DNA from: Clostridia bacterium
GTDB taxonomy: Bacteria; Bacillota; Clostridia; Oscillospirales; CAG-272
DNA: 8,968 bases
Direction of reading: 5' to 3'
NCBI GenBank assembly: GCA_900769475.1
Contig: CAAGGQ010000058.1
Span: 1-8,968 of the forward strand
Positions within the stretch are counted from its first letter, which is position 1, and each line of letters begins with the position of its first letter. A program made the translations under genes and the position numbers. Under the pieces are notes generated by a model. The model was not told where the DNA came from. It saw only the letters and a list, made by a program, of their open reading frames with translations, and searched no databases. Positions 1 through 6,184 of this stretch are shown piece by piece.

Positions 1-431
1 ATGTCCCCGTTCTGGTTGCGACTGTGAACAATGTCCTTGGCAATGCGGATCTGCTCCAGGTACTTCTTGCCCGAGTTATTATGATTGGTATCCACGATCA
101 CCGAGGGATTGGCCAGCCCGGAGGCTTGATACATCTCATTCACGCGGAGCAGATCCTCATAGTGGTAGTTGGAGCTGCTTCGACCGGCGTAGTCGATGTA
201 GCCGCGGAGAATGGCATGAGTGTGGGGATTGCCCTCGCTGATCACCTCCCAGCCCCGATAAATAAAGGTATGGCTGGACTGTGCCGCTACGATGGCGTTC
301 ATCATCACGCTCAAGTCGCCCCCCGTGGGATTCTTCATACCTACGGGAACCTCAATTCCGCTGGCAGTCAGGCGGTGCTGCTGGTTCTCCACCGAGCGGG
401 CGCCCACGGCCACATAGGACAACAGATCCGA
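1..431 (-). CDS. C-terminal half of type I DAHP synthase (3-deoxy-7-phosphoheptulonate synthase), N-terminally truncated, runs off the window
   Basis: The intact enzyme condenses phosphoenolpyruvate with erythrose 4-phosphate, the first step of the shikimate pathway. The minus-strand translation begins SDLLSYVAVGARSVENQQHR and contains GMKNPTGG, HTFIYRGWEV, HAILRG, NYHYEDLL and VIVDTNHNNSGKKYLEQ, and is still open at base 1. These match the second half of AroF/G/H-type TIM-barrel synthases. The Arg of GARS, Lys of GMKN and Arg of ILRG correspond to PEP-phosphate ligands (E. coli AroG Arg165, Lys186, Arg234), and the His of DTNH to metal ligand His268. The first half, roughly 150-170 residues with the Cys metal ligand and the GPCS and NKPRTTG-like motifs, is absent. 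A receiver-like stretch sits in its place and no in-frame ATG precedes the conserved part. As written this should not be an active enzyme: a pseudogene, a deletion product or an assembly chimera. Family identity is firm; functional status is doubtful. Confidence 0.82.
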
Positions 432-516
432 GAGCAGAAGGCTCAGCAGCTCGCGGATCTCCTTTTCGTCGTCGGCAACCGGAATACAGGGTTTTCCGTC
501 TTTTGTATCGATTCAT
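432..516 (-). pseudogene. Remnant of a response-regulator receiver N-terminus joined in frame to the DAHP synthase fragment
   Basis: Directly before the DAHP synthase fragment, in the same frame, the sequence reads KPCIPVADDEKEIRELLSLL (positions about 434-494). VADDEKEIRELL is the hallmark start of CheY-like receiver domains: a strand, the acidic Asp-Asp pair that binds Mg2+, then helix 1. Nothing else of a receiver follows, neither the phospho-Asp nor the Lys region; the frame runs straight into DAHP synthase. Upstream the frame closes with TGA at 513-515. The nearest ATG (514-516), after AAAGGTGA, is in another frame that hits a stop in the DAHP region. A GTG at 518-520 opens a third frame that ends within about 25 codons. 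One inserted or deleted base would be needed to connect any of these starts. I infer the 5' end of a response-regulator gene, once downstream of the M48 protease, truncated by a deletion or joined by misassembly. The receiver assignment rests on about 17 residues. Confidence 0.5.
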
Positions 517-536
517 TCACCTTTAAAAGGGTTGAG

Positions 537-1763
537 TCAATTCTCCTTCAGCTGACGCTCCACCGCCGCAATGCGCTGGGAAAGGGGCGGATGGCTATAC
601 TCCAGCACCACGTTGACGGGGGAGGGCGCCAGATGGGCAAAGTTCTCCTTGGCCAGGGTTTTCAGGGCCGAGATCATGGCAGGACCGTAGCCCTCCTGCA
701 CAGCTTGCGCGTCGGCACGATATTCGGCGCGGCGGCTGTGGGCCCCCGTGATCATGGAGGACAGGGGCTGGACCACACCCAGACCAATACCCATGAGAAT
801 GGTGGCAAAGCCATAGTCGATGGTAGCAAAGCCAAAGGCCTCGTACACCCCGGGCTCCAGCACGGCCAGCCAGGCCACCGCGGCCATCAAAAGCAGGTTT
901 CCAAAATTCAGGATCTGTCGCTTGGGAATGTCCTTATGCAATCCGTGTCCCAGCTCGTGGGCAAACACAGCGCAGATCTCGTCGGTGCTCATGGCGTTGA
1001 CCAGATTATCGAACAGAACGATGGTCTTCATCTTTCCAAAACCGGTAAAATAAGCGTTGAGCTTGGTGGTGCGGCGGGAAGCGTCCATCACCTCAATGGC
1101 TTTGACCCGATAACCGTGCTTGGTCAACAGCTCCATCAGGCGCTCCTTCAGCTCGCCCTCCTCCAGAGGCACAAACTTGTTGCCAATGCGGCTGAACACC
1201 GGCGCCAGGAAGGAGGCAATGAGAAGCACCAGGAACACCACGCCGGCAAAGAGCAGGATCATCCAGGCACCCAGCAAGCGATGAAGCCCCGACAGCAGCG
1301 CCGCCAGGAAGCAGGACAGGAGCAGACCAAAAATCAGGGAACGAATGCGATCGGCCACAAAGGTCTTTTTGGTGGATCGGTTAAAGCCGTACTTTTCCTC
1401 GATCACCATGGTAGACACGTAGCTCTTTACGCTCTCCAGCAAGAATCCCACCAAGGATTCCAGCAGGATCACGGGAAAGAACTCCAGCGACGGAGGAAAG
1501 AGGGCGGCAAAGGCGGCGTAGCTCTTGGTGAGCAACAAAGCCAGGGTCACCACCAGGGAGGCCACGGCATAGATCAGCTCCAGGCGGCAATGCTCGGCAC
1601 TGTAGGCTCTCCAGGTCTGATAGGTGGCGGCATCGTAAACGTCGGATACGTTTTGGGGAATGGGGTTGTTTGCCGAGCGACGCTGGGTGTAATTCAGCAG
1701 AATGGTATACAGACTCCCCAGCAGGGTCAAGGCAACCACGATCAATACGTAGGTCATAAGCAT
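537..1763 (-). CDS. M48 family (Ste24/CAAX prenyl protease 1-like) membrane zinc metallopeptidase
   Basis: Integral-membrane zinc endopeptidase of the Ste24 group; bacterial members are generally linked to membrane-protein quality control, and the substrate here is unknown. The 408-residue product has a hydrophobic N-terminal segment (about 4-24), further membrane spans near 62-92, 95-112, 143-160 and 166-188, then the catalytic domain. The zinc motif HELGH is at 269-273 in VFAHELGHGLHKD. The third ligand is Glu347 in SRRAEYRADAQA, with the conserved Asp351. The Ste24-like signature EEKYGFNRST is at 122-131. Two more hydrophobic stretches (about 288-303 and 318-336) lie between the zinc motifs, as in the family. 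Length is typical and no key residue is missing. The start could be the first ATG or the Met two codons later (1757): the AAAGG site lies 3 bases before the first and 9 before the second. It has its own promoter and ends about 20 bases before the broken receiver/DAHP fragment. Confidence 0.93.
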   Translation of the reverse strand: MLMTYVLIVVALTLLGSLYTILLNYTQRRSANNPIPQNVSDVYDAATYQTWRAYSAEHCRLELIYAVASLVVTLALLLTKSYAAFAALFPPSLEFFPVILLESLVGFLLESVKSYVSTMVIEEKYGFNRSTKKTFVADRIRSLIFGLLLSCFLAALLSGLHRLLGAWMILLFAGVVFLVLLIASFLAPVFSRIGNKFVPLEEGELKERLMELLTKHGYRVKAIEVMDASRRTTKLNAYFTGFGKMKTIVLFDNLVNAMSTDEICAVFAHELGHGLHKDIPKRQILNFGNLLLMAAVAWLAVLEPGVYEAFGFATIDYGFATILMGIGLGVVQPLSSMITGAHSRRAEYRADAQAVQEGYGPAMISALKTLAKENFAHLAPSPVNVVLEYSHPPLSQRIAAVERQLKEN

Positions 1764-1807
1764 TTTCCTTTCAAAGCGTTGCGTCCCGGGGACGCGGAAG
1801 TACCTTT

Positions 1808-1836
1808 ATTATAGCATACGTCCCGCCAAATTGCAA
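1808..1836 (-). promoter_or_regulatory. Sigma-A promoter of the M48 protease gene
   Basis: On the minus strand, TTGCAA (1831-1836) is followed after 17 bases by TATAAT (1808-1813), preceded by TG one base upstream (extended -10, TGCTATAAT). The predicted start of transcription is near 1801, giving a leader of about 38 bases. It lies just downstream of the upp terminator, so the protease gene appears to be transcribed independently of the uraA-upp operon. Confidence 0.8.
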
Positions 1837-1856
1837 CCACAGCCACAAGATTTCCG

Positions 1857-1889
1857 AAAAAAAGGACCTCCCCTTGCAAGGGGAGGTCC
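1857..1889 (-). terminator. Rho-independent terminator of the uraA-upp operon
   Basis: A 26-base perfect palindrome (1864-1889), arms GGACCTCCCCTTG and CAAGGGGAGGTCC, is followed on the minus strand by seven T (1857-1863). It begins five bases after the upp stop codon. The strong G+C stem and T tract make it a canonical intrinsic terminator for the minus strand. The plus strand has no matching T tract. Confidence 0.93.
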
Positions 1890-1894
1890 GAAGA

Positions 1895-2536
1895 TTATTT
1901 GGTTCCAAACAAGCGGTCGCCCGCATCGCCAAGACCTGGCAGGATATAGCCGTTCTCGTTGAGGCAACGGTCCAGCGTGGAAACATAGATGTCCACGTCG
2001 GGGTGCGTCTCAGCCACTTTGGAAACGCCCTCGGGCGCACCAATGATGGCCATGAACTTGATCTGCTTGCATCCCCGCTCCTTGAGGAGCTTGATGGCAT
2101 CGCAGGCGCTTCCACCGGTGGCCAGCATGGGATCTACCACCATCACCAGCTTTTCCTCAATGCCCTCGGGCAGCTTGCAGTAATAGGACTGTGGCTCCAG
2201 GGTGGTTTCGTCCCGGTACATACCAATGTGTCCCACTCGAGCCGAGGGGAACAGCACGTGGATGCCGTTGACCATGCCCAAGCCCGCACGGAGAATGGGA
2301 ACGATGACGATGGAATTGTCCTTGACCACCTGCTGAGTGCAAACCTCCAGGGGAGTTTTGACCTGGATCTCCGTGGTGGGAACGCCCTCCTTGAGCGACT
2401 CGTAGGTCATCAGGGTGGTGATCTCCTCCACCAGCTCGCGGAATTCCTTCATGCTGGTCTTTTCATCGCGCAGAATGGCGATCTTATGACGGATCAGCGG
2501 ATGATCAAAAATAACAACGTTATCGTAGTTCTTCAT
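1895..2536 (-). CDS. upp: Uracil phosphoribosyltransferase
   Basis: Cytosolic salvage enzyme that converts uracil and PRPP to UMP and pyrophosphate. The 213 residues match the usual family length. The PRPP-binding loop VVDPMLATGGSA is at 133-144, IVPILRAGLGM is at 77-88, and the C-terminal uracil-binding segment GYILPGLGDAGDRLFGTK ends the protein. N-terminal NVVIFDHPLIRHK is also typical. The ATG lies 3 bases after the uraA stop, and its GGAG ribosome site overlaps the last uraA codons and stop (GGAGAATAAATCATG), so translation is probably coupled to that of the permease. It is the last gene of the operon, followed directly by a strong terminator. The neighbours make a complete import-and-phosphoribosylation route for uracil. 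No anomalies are seen. Confidence 0.98.
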   Translation of the reverse strand: MKNYDNVVIFDHPLIRHKIAILRDEKTSMKEFRELVEEITTLMTYESLKEGVPTTEIQVKTPLEVCTQQVVKDNSIVIVPILRAGLGMVNGIHVLFPSARVGHIGMYRDETTLEPQSYYCKLPEGIEEKLVMVVDPMLATGGSACDAIKLLKERGCKQIKFMAIIGAPEGVSKVAETHPDVDIYVSTLDRCLNENGYILPGLGDAGDRLFGTK

Positions 2537-2539
2537 GAT

Positions 2540-4015
2540 TTATTCTCCTTTTTTACTTTCCTCGGGATCCTTTCCCAGCTTGCTCTTTTCTACCTTGGTC
2601 AGGATCGCGTTGGTAATAATACCAAGAATGAGTGCCGTGGCAATACCGGTGATCTGGATGGCCTTGGCAACGCTTCCGTTATCGGCCAGCGCGTAGGGGA
2701 TCTGAATGGTCAGACCGCCAATACCTGCAATCAGGATGGCAGATACAACGAAGAGATTCTTGTTGTTGGAAAGATCCAGCTCCTTGAACATCTTCAAACC
2801 CGAAACGGCGATAAAGCCGTACAGGGTCAGGCAAACACCGCCCATTACACAGGAGGGGATGGTTTGCAGCAACGCCATAATGGGGCTGATGAAGGAAAGG
2901 ATCAGACACATAAATGCAGTGGTGGTAATGGTAACGACCGATGCGTTGCGGGTAATGGCTACGCAACCAACCGATTCACCGTAGGTGGTGTTGGGGCAGA
3001 TACCAAAGAGGGTACCCATGATCGAGCCAACGCCGTCACCCAGCAGAGTGCGCTTGAGGCCGGGCTCCTTGATCAGATCCTTGTCAATGATGTAGGAAAG
3101 GTTCTTATGGTCGGCAATGTGCTCGGCAAATACCACCAGAGCCACGGGCAGGAAGGCGATCACAACCTCGGCAATACCGCCGGCGTTGAGCAGAGTGGCA
3201 CCTGCGTTGGCCCCCAGGATCTCGGGAGTCAGATTTCCGGAGGTCAGCTCCTTAATGGCTTCTACCAGGGCAAAATCCGGGAAAGCAAAGATGGCGGAGA
3301 TACCGCGGAAGCTACCGTCAGCATTTACAAAATTGTTCACCAGGGGATCCCAGTTCACGATCTTGAGGTAGTCGATGTCGGCAATCAGACCAATGGCGGT
3401 GAAGATGGAAGCCACCACGTAGCCTGCCAGGATACCCAGAATGAAGGGAATCAAACGGGGCATGGTGTAACGCTTTTGGGAAGAACAGATCACAATGGTA
3501 AAGAAGGCTACCAGACCGCAGAGCAGCGCCACCAGGTTGTAGCCGCCAAAGAGAGCGGAGCCGTTGGCCTTAACGATGTCCCCCATGGCGGCACCGGCCA
3601 GGGAAAGACCGATCAGGGTTACCGTGGGACCAATGATCACGGGAGGCATGAGCTTGTTGACCCAATCGGTGCCAACAAAGTGGATCACGATGGCGATTAC
3701 AACGTAGACCATACCGGCTACGATGGAGCCCAGAACGATGCCGCAGTAGCCATAGGCCAGCGCAACGCCCAGAGAGCTTAAAAAGGCAAACGAGCTTCCC
3801 AGGAATACGGGACTCTTAAAGCGGGTAAACAGTTGATAGATCAGGGTACCAACGCCCGCGCCAAAGATGGCTGCGGGAATTTGAGTGGGGAGTCCGATGA
3901 TGGTGGGCACCGCAATGGTGGCCGCCAGGATCGCCAGCACTTGCTGGAGCGCAAAGATCAGCATGTTGCCGAATTTCGGCTTGTCGTGGATGTCGTAGAC
4001 CAGGTTCTTAGCCAT
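2540..4015 (-). CDS. uraA: Uracil permease (NCS2 nucleobase:cation symporter)
   Basis: Inner-membrane uracil importer of the NCS2 (UraA/PyrP) family, probably proton-coupled. The 491-residue product is almost continuously hydrophobic, consistent with the 14-segment UraA fold. Family landmarks are KSPVFLGSSFAFLSS (68-82), PPVIIGPTVTLIG (124-136), FAEHIADHKN (296-305) and CPNTTYGESVGCVAITR (340-356). Glu298 and Glu347 correspond to the substrate-binding glutamates of E. coli UraA (Glu241, Glu290). It is longer than the E. coli protein, partly through an inserted hydrophilic stretch at about 213-240 (NWDPLVNNFVNADGSF) and a charged C-terminal tail. The start is supported by AAAGGAG eight bases upstream. 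It is the first gene of a two-gene operon with upp. Xanthine or another nucleobase is possible in this family, but linkage to upp favours uracil. Confidence 0.95.
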   Translation of the reverse strand: MAKNLVYDIHDKPKFGNMLIFALQQVLAILAATIAVPTIIGLPTQIPAAIFGAGVGTLIYQLFTRFKSPVFLGSSFAFLSSLGVALAYGYCGIVLGSIVAGMVYVVIAIVIHFVGTDWVNKLMPPVIIGPTVTLIGLSLAGAAMGDIVKANGSALFGGYNLVALLCGLVAFFTIVICSSQKRYTMPRLIPFILGILAGYVVASIFTAIGLIADIDYLKIVNWDPLVNNFVNADGSFRGISAIFAFPDFALVEAIKELTSGNLTPEILGANAGATLLNAGGIAEVVIAFLPVALVVFAEHIADHKNLSYIIDKDLIKEPGLKRTLLGDGVGSIMGTLFGICPNTTYGESVGCVAITRNASVVTITTTAFMCLILSFISPIMALLQTIPSCVMGGVCLTLYGFIAVSGLKMFKELDLSNNKNLFVVSAILIAGIGGLTIQIPYALADNGSVAKAIQITGIATALILGIITNAILTKVEKSKLGKDPEESKKGE

Positions 4016-4046
4016 TTGTTTTCTCCTTTGCCTTTATAAAATTTTC

Positions 4047-4078
4047 ATAAAAGCGCGCAGGGCCGCACGCTCTTTTAT
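4047..4078 (-). promoter_or_regulatory. Hairpin at the 5' end of the uraA-upp mRNA
   Basis: In the minus-strand leader, ATAAAAG (4072-4078) and CGTGC (4065-4069) pair with GCGCGCTTTTAT (4047-4058), with a 2-base bulge (AG) and a 6-base loop (GGCCCT): about 12 pairs in all. The predicted start of transcription (near 4073) lies inside the 5' arm. The stem is followed by an A/T-rich stretch and then the uraA ribosome site. It could protect the mRNA 5' end or take part in start-site- or pyrimidine-dependent control. I see no PyrR-type anti-antiterminator. The structure is visible; the role is inference. Confidence 0.4.
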
Positions 4079-4079
4079 C

Positions 4080-4108
4080 ATTGTATCACATTGAGAAGCT
4101 AAAGTCAA
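4080..4108 (-). promoter_or_regulatory. Sigma-A promoter of the uraA-upp operon
   Basis: On the minus strand, TTGACT (4103-4108), a 17-base spacer, then TACAAT (4080-4085). The predicted start is near 4073, leaving a leader of about 57 bases. The -10 context TGTGATACAATGA is identical over 13 bases to that of the cyclase promoter at 4797-4825. Confidence 0.8.
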
Positions 4109-4138
4109 GAATTGTCGAAAAAAAAGAGCAACTTTCTT

Positions 4139-4753
4139 TCACGATTGACTGTCGGGTGCCGTCGGATCCACCAAAAGAGCGCGGCAGGGGGCGCCTTCGG
4201 CTCCGCCAAGGCACAGCGGTGCAGCACACAGGAAGTATTCCCCCTCCGGAACCTCCTCCAAACGGATCCCCTCCAAGAGCACCGCTCCGACGCTCAGCAG
4301 GCATTGGTGCACCGCCATGGGAGCCTCCATGGGCCCCACGCTCTGGGATTCATTTCCAAGCAACACCAGCCCCGCCGTGGCAAAGACCCTGGCGGCCTCC
4401 TCCGTCACCGTGGCCGTCCCTTTAATGAGAAGCCTCTTCGCCGCCGCAGGAGAGGCATTCCCTGCCACTTCCAGCATCCTGCGTGCATCTGCGGCAGTCA
4501 CATCGCCTTCGTGCACCACCACAAAGGCCTGCCCCACCACCCGGGAGAGGGGGATCTGCTCCACGGTATCCCCCTCCCGAAGGAAGTGGGCGGGAGCGTC
4601 GATATGGGTGCCGTTGTGGGCGCACATAGAAAAGGCGGTGAGGTTGTAGACATCTCCCTCTTCCATGGAGCACAGCCGAGTGCGCGTGGGCGCTGGGTCC
4701 CCGGGATAGACCTGCGCGGAAAAGACCTCTTGGGAAATATCGTAAATTTTCAT
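4139..4753 (-). CDS. Cyclase family protein (kynurenine formamidase/arylformamidase-like metal hydrolase)
   Basis: Member of the cyclase family (PF04199), metal-dependent hydrolases that include bacterial kynurenine formamidase KynB and relatives acting on other amides or esters. From the chosen start the protein has 204 residues, the usual size. The metal-binding signature HNGTHIDAPAH is at 46-56. Other family landmarks are YDISQEV at the N-terminus, VYPGDP (15-20), GNESQSVGP (133-141) and the C-terminal pattern EGIRLEEVPEGEYFLCAAPL followed by GGAEGAPCRALL. The start MKIYDIS has GGAGG seven bases upstream. A frame-open extension to 4825 is rejected because it would begin inside the -35 box. 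No tryptophan catabolism genes are nearby, so the substrate cannot be inferred. It is a single-gene unit with its own promoter; no clear terminator separates it from uraA, so some readthrough is possible. Confidence 0.9.
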   Translation of the reverse strand: MKIYDISQEVFSAQVYPGDPAPTRTRLCSMEEGDVYNLTAFSMCAHNGTHIDAPAHFLREGDTVEQIPLSRVVGQAFVVVHEGDVTAADARRMLEVAGNASPAAAKRLLIKGTATVTEEAARVFATAGLVLLGNESQSVGPMEAPMAVHQCLLSVGAVLLEGIRLEEVPEGEYFLCAAPLCLGGAEGAPCRALLVDPTAPDSQS

Positions 4754-4796
4754 AACACGTCCTCCAAACCGATCCCCTAGGGATCTCCTTGTGCTC

Positions 4797-4825
4797 ATTG
4801 TATCACAGCTTTGAAAAAAAGTCAA
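4797..4825 (-). promoter_or_regulatory. Sigma-A promoter of the cyclase-family gene
   Basis: On the minus strand, TTGACT (4820-4825), a 17-base spacer, then TACAAT (4797-4802). The leader is about 37 bases and includes a small inverted repeat, GATCCC/GGGATC (4771-4785), just upstream of the GGAGG ribosome site. Confidence 0.8.
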
Positions 4826-4834
4826 TATGCCCCC

Positions 4835-4860
4835 AAAACGCCCCGCACAGGGCGGGGCGT
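4835..4860 (-). terminator. Intrinsic terminator downstream of the first XRE-TPR regulator
   Basis: Nine-pair stem ACGCCCCGC/GCGGGGCGT (4838-4860) with a 5-base loop, followed on the minus strand by four T. It begins 7 bases after the regulator stop codon. The 26 bases are identical to the terminator of the neighbouring regulator (6155-6180). The short T run makes it somewhat weaker than its twin. Confidence 0.8.
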
Positions 4861-4867
4861 TGGGACA

Positions 4868-6031
4868 TTATTTCGTTTTGGTTCTTGCGACCCATTCCTT
4901 CCATCGGGGGTCGGCCTTGATCTCCTGCTCCACTTGACGATAATCGGGCATACAGTACGCCGGCCAAAAGTTTGGAAGATCCCCCGCAAAATCATCGGGC
5001 GATCCCGTGGAATAGGTGACCATGGAAACCAGGGGTGCCGTAAGGGTGTGCTCTTTCCCGTCCCACAACGCCTCCAGAGCGTTGGAGTGCTTCAGCGCCT
5101 CATCCAGGGAAGCAAAGGCCTCCTCGCGGTATCCACGCTCCCATTGCACCCTGGAAAGATACAGGTTCAGCTCCACAAGATCGCCGTGATACGGTCCCAT
5201 ATTTCCGTCGTCGCAGAGCAGATGGAAGAGCTGAATGACGCCTTTGATCTTTTCGATGGGCAAGTCACTTTCAAAATGCCGCTTTTGACTGAACAATCCA
5301 TAGATCAGCTTTTGCGAAAATTGTTCTGCCAGCTTCAAGAGCAATTCACCAATGAATTTTACCTCCTCCTTGCCGTCGGCCGCGGCAACGAGCAAGACCT
5401 CTCGGCTATCCTCCAGCTTGGGCATTTTTTGCGCATACGCAATGGCTTTTTCGTTTTCTCCCATGTTTCGGTAGAGCAAAACGAGAATATGGATCGCCCT
5501 GTTCACCGTGGCGCTATCCTTGGCGTTTGCCACAAGCGATTCGCAGATCTTGATGGACTCAGACCAGAATTCGTTCTTCTTGTGCACGTCGCTACGGTGT
5601 TGGATAAAGCCCTCGTCATCATAATAGAGCCACTCCCGGTATCGCCGCCAGCCTGCCTCGGAAAGGGTGTCTGCCAGCGCAAGGAGTAACCGCTCGTTTT
5701 GAGGAAATTCCACCAGTCCCTCCCGCAAGAGCGCCAAGGATTCTTCCACCCAGGCATCATCACTGCGATGAGGGATGCCAACCGCGTCAAGGGTTTGAAG
5801 GATCGCATCGATCTTCTCCTCCCGACCGTTGCAATAACCAAACAGCTCGTCAATGGTAATGCCAAAATAATTGGCAATGGACGGGATCATTTCCATATCG
5901 GGATACCCGCCGTTGGATTCCCAGCGAGAAACCGCCTGGGAGGTGACGCCAATGGCCTCGGCCAAAGCCTCCTGGGTACGTCCGTCCCGACGACGAAGCT
6001 CCCGTATTTTTTGTCCTAAATTCAGCTGCAT
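4868..6031 (-). CDS. XRE-family transcriptional regulator with TPR-like C-terminal domain
   Basis: Probable cytosolic DNA-binding regulator, 387 residues. The N-terminal HTH_3/XRE domain spans about 5-65: LGQKIRELRRRDGRTQEAL, recognition helix VTSQAVSRWESNGGYPD (29-45), and closing SIANYFGITIDELFGY. The rest is helical and repeat-like, with TPR-like pieces at about 98-120 (LALLREGLVEFPQNERLLLA), 154-200 (SESIKICESL ... NEKAIAYAQ) and a final acidic/aromatic region. No transmembrane segment or enzyme motif is seen. XRE plus helical repeats resembles the peptide-binding RRNPP architecture, but this orphan type is common in Clostridia and no cognate peptide is evident. The ATG has GGAGG seven bases upstream. 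A 14-base inverted repeat near the start of transcription suggests autoregulation. It resembles the next gene in both halves, so the two are diverged paralogues. Target genes are unknown. Confidence 0.88.
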   Translation of the reverse strand: MQLNLGQKIRELRRRDGRTQEALAEAIGVTSQAVSRWESNGGYPDMEMIPSIANYFGITIDELFGYCNGREEKIDAILQTLDAVGIPHRSDDAWVEESLALLREGLVEFPQNERLLLALADTLSEAGWRRYREWLYYDDEGFIQHRSDVHKKNEFWSESIKICESLVANAKDSATVNRAIHILVLLYRNMGENEKAIAYAQKMPKLEDSREVLLVAAADGKEEVKFIGELLLKLAEQFSQKLIYGLFSQKRHFESDLPIEKIKGVIQLFHLLCDDGNMGPYHGDLVELNLYLSRVQWERGYREEAFASLDEALKHSNALEALWDGKEHTLTAPLVSMVTYSTGSPDDFAGDLPNFWPAYCMPDYRQVEQEIKADPRWKEWVARTKTK

Positions 6032-6051
6032 ATCAGCACCTCCAAGTTGTA

Positions 6052-6065
6052 TTTCACCGGTGTAA
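6052..6065 (-). promoter_or_regulatory. Candidate operator of the first XRE-TPR gene
   Basis: Near-perfect inverted repeat TTaCACCGGTGaAA, with core CACCGGTG, overlapping the predicted start of transcription between the -10 box and the ribosome site. Position and symmetry fit an autoregulatory site for the XRE protein encoded directly downstream; this is inference. Confidence 0.4.
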
Positions 6066-6069
6066 TTCT

Positions 6070-6097
6070 ATTATAGCATACCCCGGCAAAAATGCAA
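6070..6097 (-). promoter_or_regulatory. Sigma-A promoter of the first XRE-TPR gene
   Basis: On the minus strand, TTGCAT (6092-6097), a 16-base spacer, then TATAAT (6070-6075) with an extended TG element (TGCTATAAT). It resembles the M48 gene promoter closely around the -10 (GTATGCTATAATA). The leader is about 32 bases. Confidence 0.75.
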
Positions 6098-6152
6098 TGA
6101 TCAATTCCTTGTTTCAAATCCAAGCGATCCTTGAGTTTTTCTTTCCCTAACC

Positions 6153-6180
6153 AAAAAACGCCCCGCACAGGGCGGGGCGT
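6153..6180 (-). terminator. Intrinsic terminator downstream of the second XRE-TPR regulator
   Basis: The stem ACGCCCCGC/GCGGGGCGT (6158-6180) is followed on the minus strand by six T (6153-6158). It starts 4 bases after the stop codon. The hairpin, including its loop, is identical to the one at 4838-4860. Confidence 0.88.
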
Positions 6181-6184
6181 AGGA

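Noticed and set aside
24..1814. 596-codon open frame on the plus strand
   Set aside because: It lies antisense to the DAHP fragment and the M48 protease, is low-complexity (His/Gln/Gly-rich), and shows no recognisable domain. Codon bias of the minus-strand genes explains it.
1874..3781. 635-codon open frame on the plus strand
   Set aside because: Antisense to upp and uraA, with a composition typical of a mirrored hydrophobic membrane gene, and it starts inside the upp terminator. Both minus-strand genes are unmistakable.
4016..4073. PyrR-dependent attenuator or a riboswitch in the uraA leader
   Set aside because: The leader is under 60 bases and lacks the conserved PyrR-binding motif and any antiterminator/terminator pair; only a simple hairpin is present.
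4116..4141. Eight-T run after the cyclase stop as a terminator
   Set aside because: The only possible stem is mostly A-U and consumes the T run itself, so it is not a convincing intrinsic terminator.
4753..4825. Longer N-terminus for the cyclase gene
   Set aside because: The extension would start within the -35 box, and the internal ATG at 4753 has an ideal GGAGG and matches the family start.
4811..5689. 292-codon plus-strand frame opposite the first XRE-TPR gene
   Set aside because: No ribosome site or domain. The minus-strand regulator has a clear HTH, promoter and terminator.
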